Source of the DNA: G965207125 sp965207125
GTDB taxonomy: Bacteria > Pseudomonadota > Alphaproteobacteria > Puniceispirillales > UBA1172
DNA: 64,000 bases
Reading direction: 5' to 3'
NCBI GenBank assembly: GCA_965207125.1
Contig: OZ242263.1
Location: 1,240,001-1,304,000, forward strand
A program made the position numbers and the translations under genes. Below, one piece after another: positions 8,929 through 17,087 of the stretch. The notes below the pieces were generated by a model, which was not told the origin of the DNA, made no database searches, and saw only the letters and a list, made by a program, of their open reading frames with translations. Numbering within the stretch: position 1 is the first letter of the stretch; every line of letters begins with the position of its first letter.

Positions 8929-10131
8929 TCAGGACACCGCACCAGCTGAGATGCTCAGGATGGTGGCGGTGTCAGCAATGGTAGCGAACATGGCTTTATC
9001 AGTGGTGCTGAACCAGACTTGTCCACGCATGTCAGCAGTAAGATCAAACAATGCCTCGCGTCTTTTGTAATCAAGGTGCGCGACAATATCATCGAGCAGT
9101 AAAATGGGTGGTCGCCCAAGCCGTTGCTTTTGTAATCGTGCATGCGCCAGCATCGCTGAAATCAGCAGCGCTTTGGTTTCGCCGGTTGAGGAGGCTTCAG
9201 CGGTTTTACCCGTGACCGAATGAATTGCCGTGAAAAGACTTTGATGAGGCCCCGGCATATCGAAGCGACCCTCGCGTCTTTTTTCAGAAGCATTATGCCT
9301 AATTCTATCCTCGACATCGATCGCTGGCATGGTATCGAGCCATGTTTCAACCTCACCACTAAGGGTCAGTTTCACCGCTGGAAATTCAGGTTGCGGTTTT
9401 AACGCCTCGATCGCAAGAGCATCGACCAAAGCGCGTCTAGCGGCGATGATCGCAACGCCAGTCGATGCCAGTTGGTGCTCGATGGCCTCGAGCCAAGATT
9501 GATCGCAGTTCCTATCTTCAAGCAAGAGATTACGTTGGCGCATAGTGCGCTCAAATCGGGCCAGTCTGCCCATATGAGCAGGATCGAACGAAAGCGCGAG
9601 CCGATCAAAAAAACGGCGGCGCACCGTAGGTGAAGCAGCAAGCACACCATTCATATCGGGTGTCAGCCACGAAACAGAAAGTTTTTCAGCCAACGCAGAT
9701 TGTGCGACAATCTCACCATCGATCTTAACCGTACGCCGAGTATCATGAGCGTCATTCCCGCTCGCGGTTCCAGCGCGATAAACCCCCTCAGGCGTAATGA
9801 CGTTGGCGGCGACTCCCCAACCACCCTGCTGGCTATCCGTCTCAGCATGCACGTCAGGCTGATAAAGCAAACAGTCCTGACGCGCGCGGCGCAACCCCCG
9901 TCCCGGTGAGAGTAATGACACCGCTTCCATCAGATTGGTTTTACCCGCGCCATTTTCGCCAACCAGCACAACCGGGCGCGCATCGAGATGAAGCCGAAAA
10001 TCGGGATAATTGCGGAATCGAGTTAAAATAATCTCATCGATATAAACAGTAGTGTCAGCCGCAACATAAGGTGTAGGTTGAGAACCAAAATATGTTTCGG
10101 CAGCAATGGCTGATAGTGCTGGCGCGGTCAT
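8929..10131 (-). CDS. recF: DNA replication/repair protein RecF
   Basis: SMC-like ATPase of 400 residues that helps load RecA at single-strand gaps. Walker A is GENGAGKT (58-65); the signature and Walker B region is PILLLDDIVAHLD near residue 350. The typical RecF opening (LTRFRNYPDF) only begins near residue 36, so there is an N-terminal extension of about 30 residues if the ATG at 10131 is the true start. No better in-frame ATG or GTG lies closer, and no good SD is visible. It is 12 bp downstream of dnaN and probably translated from the same message. Confidence 0.95.
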   Translation of the reverse strand: MTAPALSAIAAETYFGSQPTPYVAADTTVYIDEIILTRFRNYPDFRLHLDARPVVLVGENGAGKTNLMEAVSLLSPGRGLRRARQDCLLYQPDVHAETDSQQGGWGVAANVITPEGVYRAGTASGNDAHDTRRTVKIDGEIVAQSALAEKLSVSWLTPDMNGVLAASPTVRRRFFDRLALSFDPAHMGRLARFERTMRQRNLLLEDRNCDQSWLEAIEHQLASTGVAIIAARRALVDALAIEALKPQPEFPAVKLTLSGEVETWLDTMPAIDVEDRIRHNASEKRREGRFDMPGPHQSLFTAIHSVTGKTAEASSTGETKALLISAMLAHARLQKQRLGRPPILLLDDIVAHLDYKRREALFDLTADMRGQVWFSTTDKAMFATIADTATILSISAGAVS

Positions 10132-10143
10132 GCTATATGGTGG

Positions 10144-11250
10144 TTATGTCCGCATCGGCATAAGCACGAACAGACTCGATGAATCTTGCGGAGCTGTGAT
10201 CAGAGTTGGCGTTGACGAATCCGAGAAAGCAAACTCGATCATGTCATCATCGATCAAAGCAGCGATATCGAGCATATAGCGGGCATTAAATCCGATCTCG
10301 ATCTCGGTCGAAGGACACAGAGCTTCAATAATTTCAGTGGCGCTCGCGTGATCAGCGCCACTAGCCAGTAAGGTGAGGCTATCGTTGCTAAATTTAAGTT
10401 TCACAGCACGGGTTTTATCTTCAGAAATGGTGGATACTCGATCAACGGCCGTGCTGAATTCAGTGACTGAAACCTGTGCTTTTTGCGTGTTATCTTTCGG
10501 AATCACGCGTTCATAATCAGGAAAAGTGCCCTCAATCAGCCGCGTTGACATACGGACGGAGCCAATGGTGAAAGCTATGCGTTTTTCCGACAGCGCAATC
10601 GTAATATCACCATCATGTTCATCGATAAGTTTAGCAAGTTCGCCGCAGGCTTTACGCGGAACAATAACCGACGGCATGGTTTCGGCGCCTTGCGGCAGGG
10701 CAATTTGAGTCATGGCGAGTCGATGCCCATCAGTTGAAACCGCACGGAGCATTCTGTCATCGGTGGGATGCAGATAAATACCGTTCAGATAATAGCGTGA
10801 TTCTTCAGTTGAGGTGGCAACACGGGTTCGTCTGATCATGGTTTTTAGGTCGCTTGCGGCTATGGTGAACGAACAACTCAAATCATCAGCACTGATAACC
10901 GGATAATCATCGACAGGCAAAGTCGGCATAGAGAAATTGGATCGCCCAGCGCTGATCGCAAGGATCCCATCTCCGGCGGCTTCAAGGCTGATCTCGGCGC
11001 CATCGGGCAGTTTTCGCACGATATCGAACAACATATGCGCGCTGGCTGTGACCACGCCCTCAGTGCTAACCGAGGCCGGAAAGGTTTCAACGATATCCAT
11101 ATCCATATCAGTCGCAGTGACCGACAAATTGCCCGCCTCAGCTTTCACAATCACGTTAGATAAAATGGCGATGGTATTACGGCGTTCAACGACGCCTTGG
11201 ATATGCCCCAAAGGTTTGAGCAGGACTCCTCGATCGATACTGACTTTCAT
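10144..11250 (-). CDS. dnaN: DNA polymerase III beta subunit (sliding clamp)
   Basis: Sliding clamp of 368 residues, which forms a ring on DNA and tethers Pol III. The start at 11250 (MKVSIDRGVLLKPLGHIQ) is preferred over the ATG five codons upstream because it gives the canonical N-terminus and has GGGAAAAG before it. Three tandem clamp domains are evident, and the C-terminus ends in the typical LFVLMPMRT. It lies between dnaA and recF in the classical alphaproteobacterial replication-gene order. Confidence 0.97.
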   Translation of the reverse strand: MKVSIDRGVLLKPLGHIQGVVERRNTIAILSNVIVKAEAGNLSVTATDMDMDIVETFPASVSTEGVVTASAHMLFDIVRKLPDGAEISLEAAGDGILAISAGRSNFSMPTLPVDDYPVISADDLSCSFTIAASDLKTMIRRTRVATSTEESRYYLNGIYLHPTDDRMLRAVSTDGHRLAMTQIALPQGAETMPSVIVPRKACGELAKLIDEHDGDITIALSEKRIAFTIGSVRMSTRLIEGTFPDYERVIPKDNTQKAQVSVTEFSTAVDRVSTISEDKTRAVKLKFSNDSLTLLASGADHASATEIIEALCPSTEIEIGFNARYMLDIAALIDDDMIEFAFSDSSTPTLITAPQDSSSLFVLMPMRT

Positions 11251-11349
11251 GGTGTCTTTTCCCATTATTTTCGTCCGCTGACCATAGCATATTTTTATTG
11301 CTCAATGCTAGCACATTACGCTTTGGCAATGAGGTGTTTTTTGCACCAG

Positions 11350-12711
11350 CTAATTGGCAAGTAATGAGCGAATCATTTTGACGTCCTCGGAAGTCTGTTG
11401 ATCTTCGGTGATCATATCATCGATCTTGCGCACCGCGTGCATAACAGTGGTGTGATCACGATCACCAAAACTCGCGCCGATTTGCGGATATGAGCAATTC
11501 GTGAGGTTTTTAGCTAAATACATAGCGATTTGTCTTGGGTGGACAATCTCGCGGGCGCGGCGACGCGAATGCATCTCACTGATCCTGATATTGTAATATT
11601 TAGCGACTTCACGCTGAATGGCTTCAAGCGACAGCCGCGCATTGCTAGCACGCAAAAGGTCACCAAGCACTTCATGGACAGTATCTATGGTGATGGGAAG
11701 GCCGAGTAATGTCGATTGTGCCGATAGACGGTTAATCGCGCCTTCTAGCTCGCGCACGTTAGAGGTAATTTTCCGTGCGAGATATTCCATAACCTTTGGC
11801 GGTAGATCGATAGCGTCCTGTTCGACACGGTTCTGGATTATTCCAAGCCGCAATTCAAAAGTGGTAGGATGAATATCAGCAACCATCCCCCAGTTCAGAC
11901 GTGAGCGAAGTCTTTCTTCCATGCCAGCGAGATTGGTGGGCGATTGGTCAGCCGATAAGATAATCTGGCGGTTCTGATCAATCAGCGCGTTAAAAGTGTG
12001 GAAAAACTCCTCTTGAGTTGCTTCCTTACCACTGATGAATTGAACATCATCGACCATCAACACATCGACTGAACGAAATTGTTCCTTGAATTGCATAGTG
12101 TCGCGGTAGCGCAAGGCGCGGATAAATCTGTACATGAATTTTTCTGCCGACAGATAAACGACTTTGCGGTGAGGGTGTCGTTCTTTTATATGCCAAGCGA
12201 TGGCGTGCATAAGATGTGTTTTGCCCAGCCCAACCCCGCCATGCAAAAAAAGCGGGTTAAATAACGGTACTTCAGCTTCAGCAGCGCGCAAGGCGGCGGT
12301 GTAGGCCAGTTCGTTGGATTTTCCGACCACAAAATTATCGAATGTCATGCGTAGATCAAGAACACCGCCGAGCTGGTCGCCGCTATCGGGGCGGATGTTA
12401 TCGTGAATAATTAATGGTTTTGAATCATTGTCAGGTTTTTCAGGCATCACCGGCGCATGGCGACTGACTTCTATCTGAATATCGGTAATATCAGGACATT
12501 CAGCTTGCCAGTGGATTCGCAGGCGATCAGCGTATTGACCGGTAACGCGCGAGGCCACCAAGGTTGAGGTGGTGGTAAGTTTTACCAAGCCCTCAGTGCA
12601 AGAATTCAACGCCAGTACTTTTATCCAGTTGCGCCATACGGTCTCCCCAAGGTCAGCGCGCATCCGCTCTTTAACAATATTCCAGACACGCATGACATCA
12701 GCATCGACCAT
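11350..12711 (-). CDS. dnaA: Chromosomal replication initiator DnaA
   Basis: Replication initiator of 453 residues. Domain I is N-terminal, followed by a short linker (about 90-115). The AAA+ domain has Walker A GGVGLGKT (158-165) and Walker B VDVLMVDDVQF. The C-terminal DNA-binding domain has the DnaA signature SFGDRDHTTVMHAVRKI. The ATG at 12711 is preceded by a strong AGGAGGG. The 99-bp gap to dnaN is long enough for a separate dnaN promoter. The 503-bp upstream gap does not show clear DnaA boxes, so autoregulation by DnaA binding is not apparent from sequence. Confidence 0.98.
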   Translation of the reverse strand: MVDADVMRVWNIVKERMRADLGETVWRNWIKVLALNSCTEGLVKLTTTSTLVASRVTGQYADRLRIHWQAECPDITDIQIEVSRHAPVMPEKPDNDSKPLIIHDNIRPDSGDQLGGVLDLRMTFDNFVVGKSNELAYTAALRAAEAEVPLFNPLFLHGGVGLGKTHLMHAIAWHIKERHPHRKVVYLSAEKFMYRFIRALRYRDTMQFKEQFRSVDVLMVDDVQFISGKEATQEEFFHTFNALIDQNRQIILSADQSPTNLAGMEERLRSRLNWGMVADIHPTTFELRLGIIQNRVEQDAIDLPPKVMEYLARKITSNVRELEGAINRLSAQSTLLGLPITIDTVHEVLGDLLRASNARLSLEAIQREVAKYYNIRISEMHSRRRAREIVHPRQIAMYLAKNLTNCSYPQIGASFGDRDHTTVMHAVRKIDDMITEDQQTSEDVKMIRSLLAN

Positions 12712-13214
12712 AATAGCAACCCTCCTCTTGGCGCGATCATATCTTCAAGCCCTTAGGCGGGCCTTAATAATTCATGACCACGGGTAAAGGACGATAAGCA
12801 TTCTGAGTCAATCTAGCAAAACACCAAATATCATCCGCAAAAGCCTTCAAGGATCATAATGTCAATTTTTCAGATGCTGACAAATGCCGCAAGTCGATAT
12901 TTTTCCCCTCTACAATTTTGCCCCGCTGAAGCATGATGGCGGTGGTCTTAATAGTTATCAATCAAGCAGTTAACGATAAGCTCACAAAAATGTGATTAGT
13001 AGTATTATCATCGCACATCCGAAGGCCAGAAATGATCGCTTTGAAACCACACATAGGGAAAGACTAACAAAATCAAGACCCGAATCGGTAGGGTTAAGAC
13101 ACGATAAAAGAATGGCGTTGTAAGTCTCATTTTTATAGATACAAGAAGCACGCAAAACCTCTCGCGAGGCGTCGCGCAATTTATAGATTTATATCTGGAG
13201 TCTCGGTGGAGGAC
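12712..13214. other. Long intergenic region dnaA-rpsT, no gene recognised
   Basis: The largest gap in the window (503 bp). I find no tRNA fold and no sequence close to TTATCCACA on either strand, so it does not look like a typical oriC. It must contain the dnaA promoter; a minus-strand TTGACA at 12860-12865 could be a -35, but no good -10 follows. The motif TTTATAGAT occurs twice near 13132 and 13181. A 65-codon minus-strand reading frame at 12982-13179 lacks any recognisable feature. Confidence 0.5.
13154..13169 (-). terminator. Possible weak terminator of rpsT
   Basis: On the minus strand, CCTC-GCGA-GAGG (13158-13169) forms a 4-bp stem closed by a GNRA-type tetraloop and is followed by TTTT. 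It lies about 45 bp after the rpsT stop. The stem is short, so this is only a candidate. Confidence 0.25.
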
Positions 13215-13481
13215 TTAGGCGACGAGGCTTTTGATTTGCTTTGCCAGCCTTGATAATTTTCTCGAGATCGTGTTGCGATGATAGATGCCCTTTGTGATTC
13301 CTCGATGCATTTCAGGCTGGGCTTCTTTGAAGGCAGCAGTGGCCGCGGCGTGATCACCAGTTTCGATTGCCGTTTCCACGTGTTTGATGAAAGTGCGGAT
13401 TCGCCCACGGCGATCACGATTGACCGTTTGCGCAACAGCATTACGGCGGATTCGCTTTTTGGCCGATTTATGATTAGCCAT
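13215..13481 (-). CDS. rpsT: 30S ribosomal protein S20
   Basis: S20 of 88 residues, a basic helical protein that binds 16S rRNA. The N-terminus MANHKSAKKRIRRNAVA is the standard one. The frame stays open upstream, but the ATG at 13481 has GGAAAG just before it and defines the family-typical start. It is located next to dnaA, as in many Alphaproteobacteria. Confidence 0.97.
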   Translation of the reverse strand: MANHKSAKKRIRRNAVAQTVNRDRRGRIRTFIKHVETAIETGDHAAATAAFKEAQPEMHRGITKGIYHRNTISRKLSRLAKQIKSLVA

Positions 13482-13522
13482 GACTATCTTTCCCAAGAAA
13501 ATTTCATTTTGGTGTCGGCGTG

Positions 13523-13551
13523 TTATTGCCGCATAACGCAAGTTTTGTCAA
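13523..13551 (-). promoter_or_regulatory. Putative sigma70 promoter of rpsT
   Basis: Minus-strand -35 TTGACA (13546-13551, perfect) and -10 CAATAA (13523-13528), separated by 17 bp, ending 41 bp before the rpsT start. The -10 is weak. A GTTAT...ATAAC inverted repeat overlaps the -10 area. Confidence 0.4.
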
Positions 13552-13563
13552 GCCTTAGCGTTT

Positions 13564-13917
13564 TTAGGGCGAAATTGTGATTTTCCAAATCCCCGACAAG
13601 GCATTAACACGGGTGATCGTGAGCCACTCACCCTCGCGTTGCCAAATGAGGTTTGCAACCTCTGTCCAGCCAAGCGGGGGCAAAGCTACGCTATAATAGG
13701 ACTCTATCATCTCAGCCTCCATCGAGCCTGAGACATAAACCACAACAATCCGTCCATCGGGCGAATCGATAGCCAACCCGCGCCCCTCCTCTATTTGCAT
13801 CTCATCCATAATCGGTAGATCACCGACCCATCGATGCTGCGGTAGATCTTGCGCCATCACTTGCGCGGCGGCGATAATGGCACAAAGAAAAATGCTTATA
13901 TGATACGTGTATCTCAT
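13564..13917 (-). CDS. Small exported protein of unknown function
   Basis: Predicted secreted protein of about 117 residues. The start at 13917 gives a clean signal peptide (MRYTYHISIFLCAIIAAA) with likely cleavage after QVMA. The mature part contains SPDGRIVVVYVSG..., an ESYYSVALPPLGW segment and a Trp-rich end. In-frame ATG (13944) and TTG (13953) starts would overlap the end of mutM. I do not recognise the family with certainty. It follows mutM closely on the same strand, so co-transcription with mutM is likely. Confidence 0.6.
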   Translation of the reverse strand: MRYTYHISIFLCAIIAAAQVMAQDLPQHRWVGDLPIMDEMQIEEGRGLAIDSPDGRIVVVYVSGSMEAEMIESYYSVALPPLGWTEVANLIWQREGEWLTITRVNALSGIWKITISP

Positions 13918-13931
13918 GTCGATAAAGTATC

Positions 13932-14789
13932 CTATTTTTGACATCGAGGGCAATAAAAACTCGAACGCCCTCCTTGCCGAATTTCAATGATGGCCTCCGT
14001 GCATCTCGCACATGGCAAACTGCTCCGCCCATAAACATTGAGATTAAAGGTGAAATATCCGCGATCGCCATCGGGGCTGGTGTAATCGCGAATCGTGGTG
14101 CCTCCAGCTTTGATCGCGCGGCGCAAAATCGAGCGGGTTTTGGTGATGATGTTTTTCACCTCGATGCTACTAATTTCACCCGCAGCGCGCTGTGGTGAAA
14201 TACCCGCATCAAACAGAATTTCTGATGCGTAGATATTGCCTATTCCGGCGATGATTCGCTGATCGAGCAAAAGGTTTTTGATCGAAGTCTTGCGTCCCAC
14301 AAGATATCGGAGAAACCACGGTGCGGTAAATTTGCGAGAAAATGGTTCAAGGCCGAGATTTTTAAGACAAGGGTGCTCATTCTCACACCCTGGCGAGATT
14401 AGCGCAATTCCACCGAATCGTCTTGGGTCATTAAGTGCAACTTGATAGGTTTTTCCTGCACCCTCAAAACGCATCACTAGATGATCATGCAGCCTTTCGG
14501 TTTTCGCCCCGACCGCAGGATCAATCTGATCGATCGGTATGGTTCCCGACATGCCCAGATGCGCCATCATAATCACGTCATCACCTTTATCATCGCGCAA
14601 ATCGAACAGGAGGTATTTCCCGCGACGCCTTAATCCTCGCGCGGTGCGCCCCACAATTACCCTTGGCAGATCCGTTGGTATCGGCAAGCGCATTTTTTTA
14701 CCTGAGATGGCTGCGCTCACAATTCGCCCACCTTTAAGATACCGGTTCAAAGCCTCTCTGATCGTCTCCACCTCTGGCAATTCAGGCAT
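13932..14789 (-). CDS. mutM: Formamidopyrimidine-DNA glycosylase
   Basis: Fpg/MutM of 285 residues, a bifunctional glycosylase/AP lyase that removes 8-oxoguanine and other oxidised purines. The start at 14789 is fixed by chemistry: the catalytic residues P2 and E3 are in MPELPEVET. The H2TH domain contains GIGNIYASEILF, and the C-terminal zinc finger has four cysteines (CARC...CPRC). An SD AAGGAAA precedes the start. It is divergent from ubiE with a 41-bp gap that must hold both promoters. Confidence 0.97.
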   Translation of the reverse strand: MPELPEVETIREALNRYLKGGRIVSAAISGKKMRLPIPTDLPRVIVGRTARGLRRRGKYLLFDLRDDKGDDVIMMAHLGMSGTIPIDQIDPAVGAKTERLHDHLVMRFEGAGKTYQVALNDPRRFGGIALISPGCENEHPCLKNLGLEPFSRKFTAPWFLRYLVGRKTSIKNLLLDQRIIAGIGNIYASEILFDAGISPQRAAGEISSIEVKNIITKTRSILRRAIKAGGTTIRDYTSPDGDRGYFTFNLNVYGRSSLPCARCTEAIIEIRQGGRSSFYCPRCQK

Positions 14790-14830
14790 AGCGGTTTCCT
14801 TTTTCCTGACTCTGCTGATATAAGGCGATA

Positions 14831-15595
14831 ATGGGTGAAAAGACAAGAGACGACCGCATAGCCTCACAGGTTGATTTCGGCGATGAGATGATCGCCGTCG
14901 CAGAAAAACCTCGCCGGGTGAATGCGGTGTTCGATTCCGTCGCCAAAAACTATGACATGATGAATGATCTTATGAGTCTTGGGATTCATCGATTATGGAA
15001 AAACCGTCTGATCAGCATGATCGCGCCCAAAGCCGGTGATCGTCTTGTGGATTTGGCTGGTGGAACCGGCGATATTGCGCGGCGTTTTCTTGCGCGCGGT
15101 GGTGGGGACGCGTTGGTTTGCGACATTAATATTTCGATGCTAAGCCAAGGTCTTCGCCGCGATAATACTCCCCAGCCCGACCTCAGATGGCTCGCAGCCG
15201 ACGCGAGTCGCCTGCCGCTTGACGACAATATGGCTGACGTCATCACGATCTCTTTTGGGCTTCGTAACGTGACGGACAGGATGGCTGCACTTACCGAATC
15301 TTTGCGCATCTTAAAGCCCGGCGGCCGGTTTTATTGCCTTGAATTCAGCCGCCCACGCGCGAGGCCTCTTGCCAAAGCCTATGGGTTATGGTCTCGATTG
15401 TTGCCGCCTCTTGGCGGAATAGTTGCCAACGACAGCGCGTCCTATCGTTATCTGATTGAATCAATCCACCGATTTCCTGACCAAGAAACACTAGCTGCGA
15501 TGCTCGCAGCGGCTGGGTTCGTTCGGATTCGTCATGCTGATCTCACTGGCGGCGTGGCGGCTGTTCATTTTGGGATGAAATCTTTGACGTCATGA
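14831..15595 (+). CDS. ubiE: Ubiquinone/menaquinone C-methyltransferase UbiE
   Basis: SAM-dependent C-methyltransferase of 254 residues. UbiE-family motifs are VFDSVAKNYDMMNDLMS near the N-terminus, the SAM-binding DLAGGTGDIA, and ITISFGLRNVTDR plus KPGGRFYCLEFS later on. It acts in ubiquinone (and possibly menaquinone) synthesis at the membrane surface. AAGGCGATA lies before the ATG at 14831. Its stop overlaps the ubiB start in an ATGA junction, so the pair is translationally coupled. Confidence 0.95.
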   Translation: MGEKTRDDRIASQVDFGDEMIAVAEKPRRVNAVFDSVAKNYDMMNDLMSLGIHRLWKNRLISMIAPKAGDRLVDLAGGTGDIARRFLARGGGDALVCDINISMLSQGLRRDNTPQPDLRWLAADASRLPLDDNMADVITISFGLRNVTDRMAALTESLRILKPGGRFYCLEFSRPRARPLAKAYGLWSRLLPPLGGIVANDSASYRYLIESIHRFPDQETLAAMLAAAGFVRIRHADLTGGVAAVHFGMKSLTS

Positions 15596-17013
15596 TAGTG
15601 CCTCGCCTCTCTTTAATATGCTGGCATCTTTTGCGCGGCGGCGCGGTCAGGCATTGGCACCAGGCCGTACCACTCACCTCAAAATGGGGGCGATTTCTAC
15701 TTGTTACCGATAGATTCTTCGCGCGGCGTTGCGCTAAAAACTCCGGAAAGCCGCTGGCTGATGCATTGACGCGTCTCGGCCCGGGTTTTATTAAAATTGG
15801 ACAAATTCTAGCAACTCGTGCCGATCTTTTGGGCAAAGCCGCCACCGATCTCGCCCGCCTTCAAGACCGCCTACACTCTGTTAGGACGACACGCGTTGAT
15901 GAAATCATCCGCAATGAGACTGGCAAAAACATCGATCAGATTTTTTGTGCCTTTGATCCGACTCCCTTCGCCGCTGGCTCAGTCGCTGAAACTTATGCTG
16001 CAACACTTCATGATGGGCGCAAAGTCGCGGTGAAAATTTTGCGACAAGGCATTCGCGCTGAAATGGCGCGCAACATAGCTGATTTTCGCCTCATCGCGCG
16101 CCTCGCCACTTGGATCACACCTGATTGCCCCTTCAAGCTTGGGGCCGCGGTTGATCACTTTGCACGCCGGGTTGATATAGAACTTGATCTGCGGCTTGAG
16201 GCCGCTGCGTCCGGACGCCTAGCCACCAATCATTTAGATGATAAAGATGTCGCTTTTTCTGCCATCTCGTGGTCGCTAACCTCTGAAAAAATGCTGGTCA
16301 GCGACCACGCCAAGGGAATCAGGGTGGATGATCGCGATGGGCTTTTAGAGGCAGGCCATAATATCGATCGCCTTAGCGAGACGCTGGCAGAAATCTTTTT
16401 GCGTCAAGTTTTTCGTGATGGTTTTTTTCATGGCGATATGCATCCAGGCAATATCTTAGTGCGGGCGGACGGTATTGTGACAATGGTAGATTTCGGGATT
16501 ATGGGCCAGTTGCGTGATTCTGATCGGCTTTTTCTCGCTCAACTGCTAGAATCGGTACTTGATCGTAATTACTCACGAATCGAACGTCTTTATCTTGAGG
16601 CAGGTTTCTTTGATGGCGAAGACACGCACGCAGGGTTTGCTGAGGCGGTCGAGAAGATTTTTTCCCCTTTGACCGCTCGCCCTCTTTCCTCGGCATCTCT
16701 GGGCGCAGTACTTGGGGCGTTTTTGAGACTTGGACAGCAATTCGATCTGGTGTTTCCACCTCGATTAGGCTTATTGCACAAAAATCTGATTATGATCGAG
16801 GGGGTGATTCGTGCTCTGTCTCCACGGGTTAATCTGTGGGAGGTCGCGGCGCGCATTAAAGGTGAATGGACATCGGATGATGATGATCTGACGCTTGGCT
16901 TGAGCGAAATCATCGATGAGGCCCTAGCGTGTTGGGCCAGATCACCGCTAATCGGCCCGCTCTCCAGCGAAAAGCAAGTGACGGAGCATGATTATACTGT
17001 GCCATATCAATAA
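15592..17013 (+). CDS. ubiB: Ubiquinone biosynthesis atypical kinase UbiB
   Basis: UbiB/ADCK-family atypical kinase-like ATPase of 473 residues, required for ubiquinone synthesis. The family motif KIGQ is at 68-71 and the A-rich loop is AAGS (127-130). The nucleotide-site lysine is in VAVKIL (about 148), the HGDMHPGNIL catalytic loop is near 280, and VDFG is near 300. Two oddities: the loop continues SVAETY where most relatives have a SIAQVH-like string, and the C-terminus shows no membrane-spanning helices, which E. coli UbiB has. It is coupled to ubiE by a 4-bp overlap and followed by the coaBC control region. Confidence 0.92.
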   Translation: MIVPRLSLICWHLLRGGAVRHWHQAVPLTSKWGRFLLVTDRFFARRCAKNSGKPLADALTRLGPGFIKIGQILATRADLLGKAATDLARLQDRLHSVRTTRVDEIIRNETGKNIDQIFCAFDPTPFAAGSVAETYAATLHDGRKVAVKILRQGIRAEMARNIADFRLIARLATWITPDCPFKLGAAVDHFARRVDIELDLRLEAAASGRLATNHLDDKDVAFSAISWSLTSEKMLVSDHAKGIRVDDRDGLLEAGHNIDRLSETLAEIFLRQVFRDGFFHGDMHPGNILVRADGIVTMVDFGIMGQLRDSDRLFLAQLLESVLDRNYSRIERLYLEAGFFDGEDTHAGFAEAVEKIFSPLTARPLSSASLGAVLGAFLRLGQQFDLVFPPRLGLLHKNLIMIEGVIRALSPRVNLWEVAARIKGEWTSDDDDLTLGLSEIIDEALACWARSPLIGPLSSEKQVTEHDYTVPYQ

Positions 17014-17019
17014 TTTTTT

Positions 17020-17034
17020 GTGAAAAAACTTCAC
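17020..17034 (+). promoter_or_regulatory. Operator-like element, copy 1 (coaBC upstream)
   Basis: GTGAAAAAACTTCAC is a 15-bp inverted repeat (5-bp arms GTGAA/TTCAC). It overlaps the predicted -35 of coaBC and recurs with 12 of 15 matches at 17072-17086. It could alternatively serve as a weak ubiB terminator hairpin, since GTTTTA follows it. A third partial symmetry, CTTCA...TGAAG, lies at 17029-17045. Confidence 0.45.
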
Positions 17035-17058
17035 GTTTTATGAAGTTTCTTGTATAGT
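17030..17058 (+). promoter_or_regulatory. Putative coaBC promoter
   Basis: A -35 TTCACG (17030-17035) and a -10 TATAGT (17053-17058, 5 of 6 matches to TATAAT) with 17-bp spacing. Transcription would start near 17065, inside the 19-bp palindrome, leaving a leader of only about 23 nt before the coaBC start. Confidence 0.45.
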
Positions 17059-17059
17059 A

Positions 17060-17078
17060 TTTTCACAATTTGTGAAAA
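17060..17078 (+). promoter_or_regulatory. 19-bp perfect palindrome over coaBC start site
   Basis: TTTTCACAATTTGTGAAAA: two perfect 9-bp arms around a single central T. It covers the predicted transcription start and runs into the AAAAGG ribosome-binding site of coaBC (ATG at 17088). Position and symmetry are those expected of a repressor operator, and the encoded enzyme carries its own helix-turn-helix. Confidence 0.55.
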
Positions 17079-17086
17079 GGCTTCAA
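17072..17086 (+). promoter_or_regulatory. Operator-like element, copy 2 (coaBC upstream)
   Basis: GTGAAAAGGCTTCAA, matching the copy at 17020-17034 in 12 of 15 positions and keeping the TGAA-N5-TTCA symmetry. The two copies are 52 bp apart centre to centre, close to five helical turns, so they face the same side of the DNA. This copy includes the coaBC ribosome-binding site. Confidence 0.45.
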
Positions 17087-17087
17087 A

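Noticed and set aside
12982..13179. A 65-codon minus-strand frame in the dnaA-rpsT gap.
   Set aside because: No ribosome-binding site, no recognisable motif, odd composition; length is within chance for an AT-rich gap.
12712..13214. Possible oriC next to dnaA.
   Set aside because: No DnaA-box cluster or AT-rich 13-mer array; in many Alphaproteobacteria the origin is not beside dnaA.
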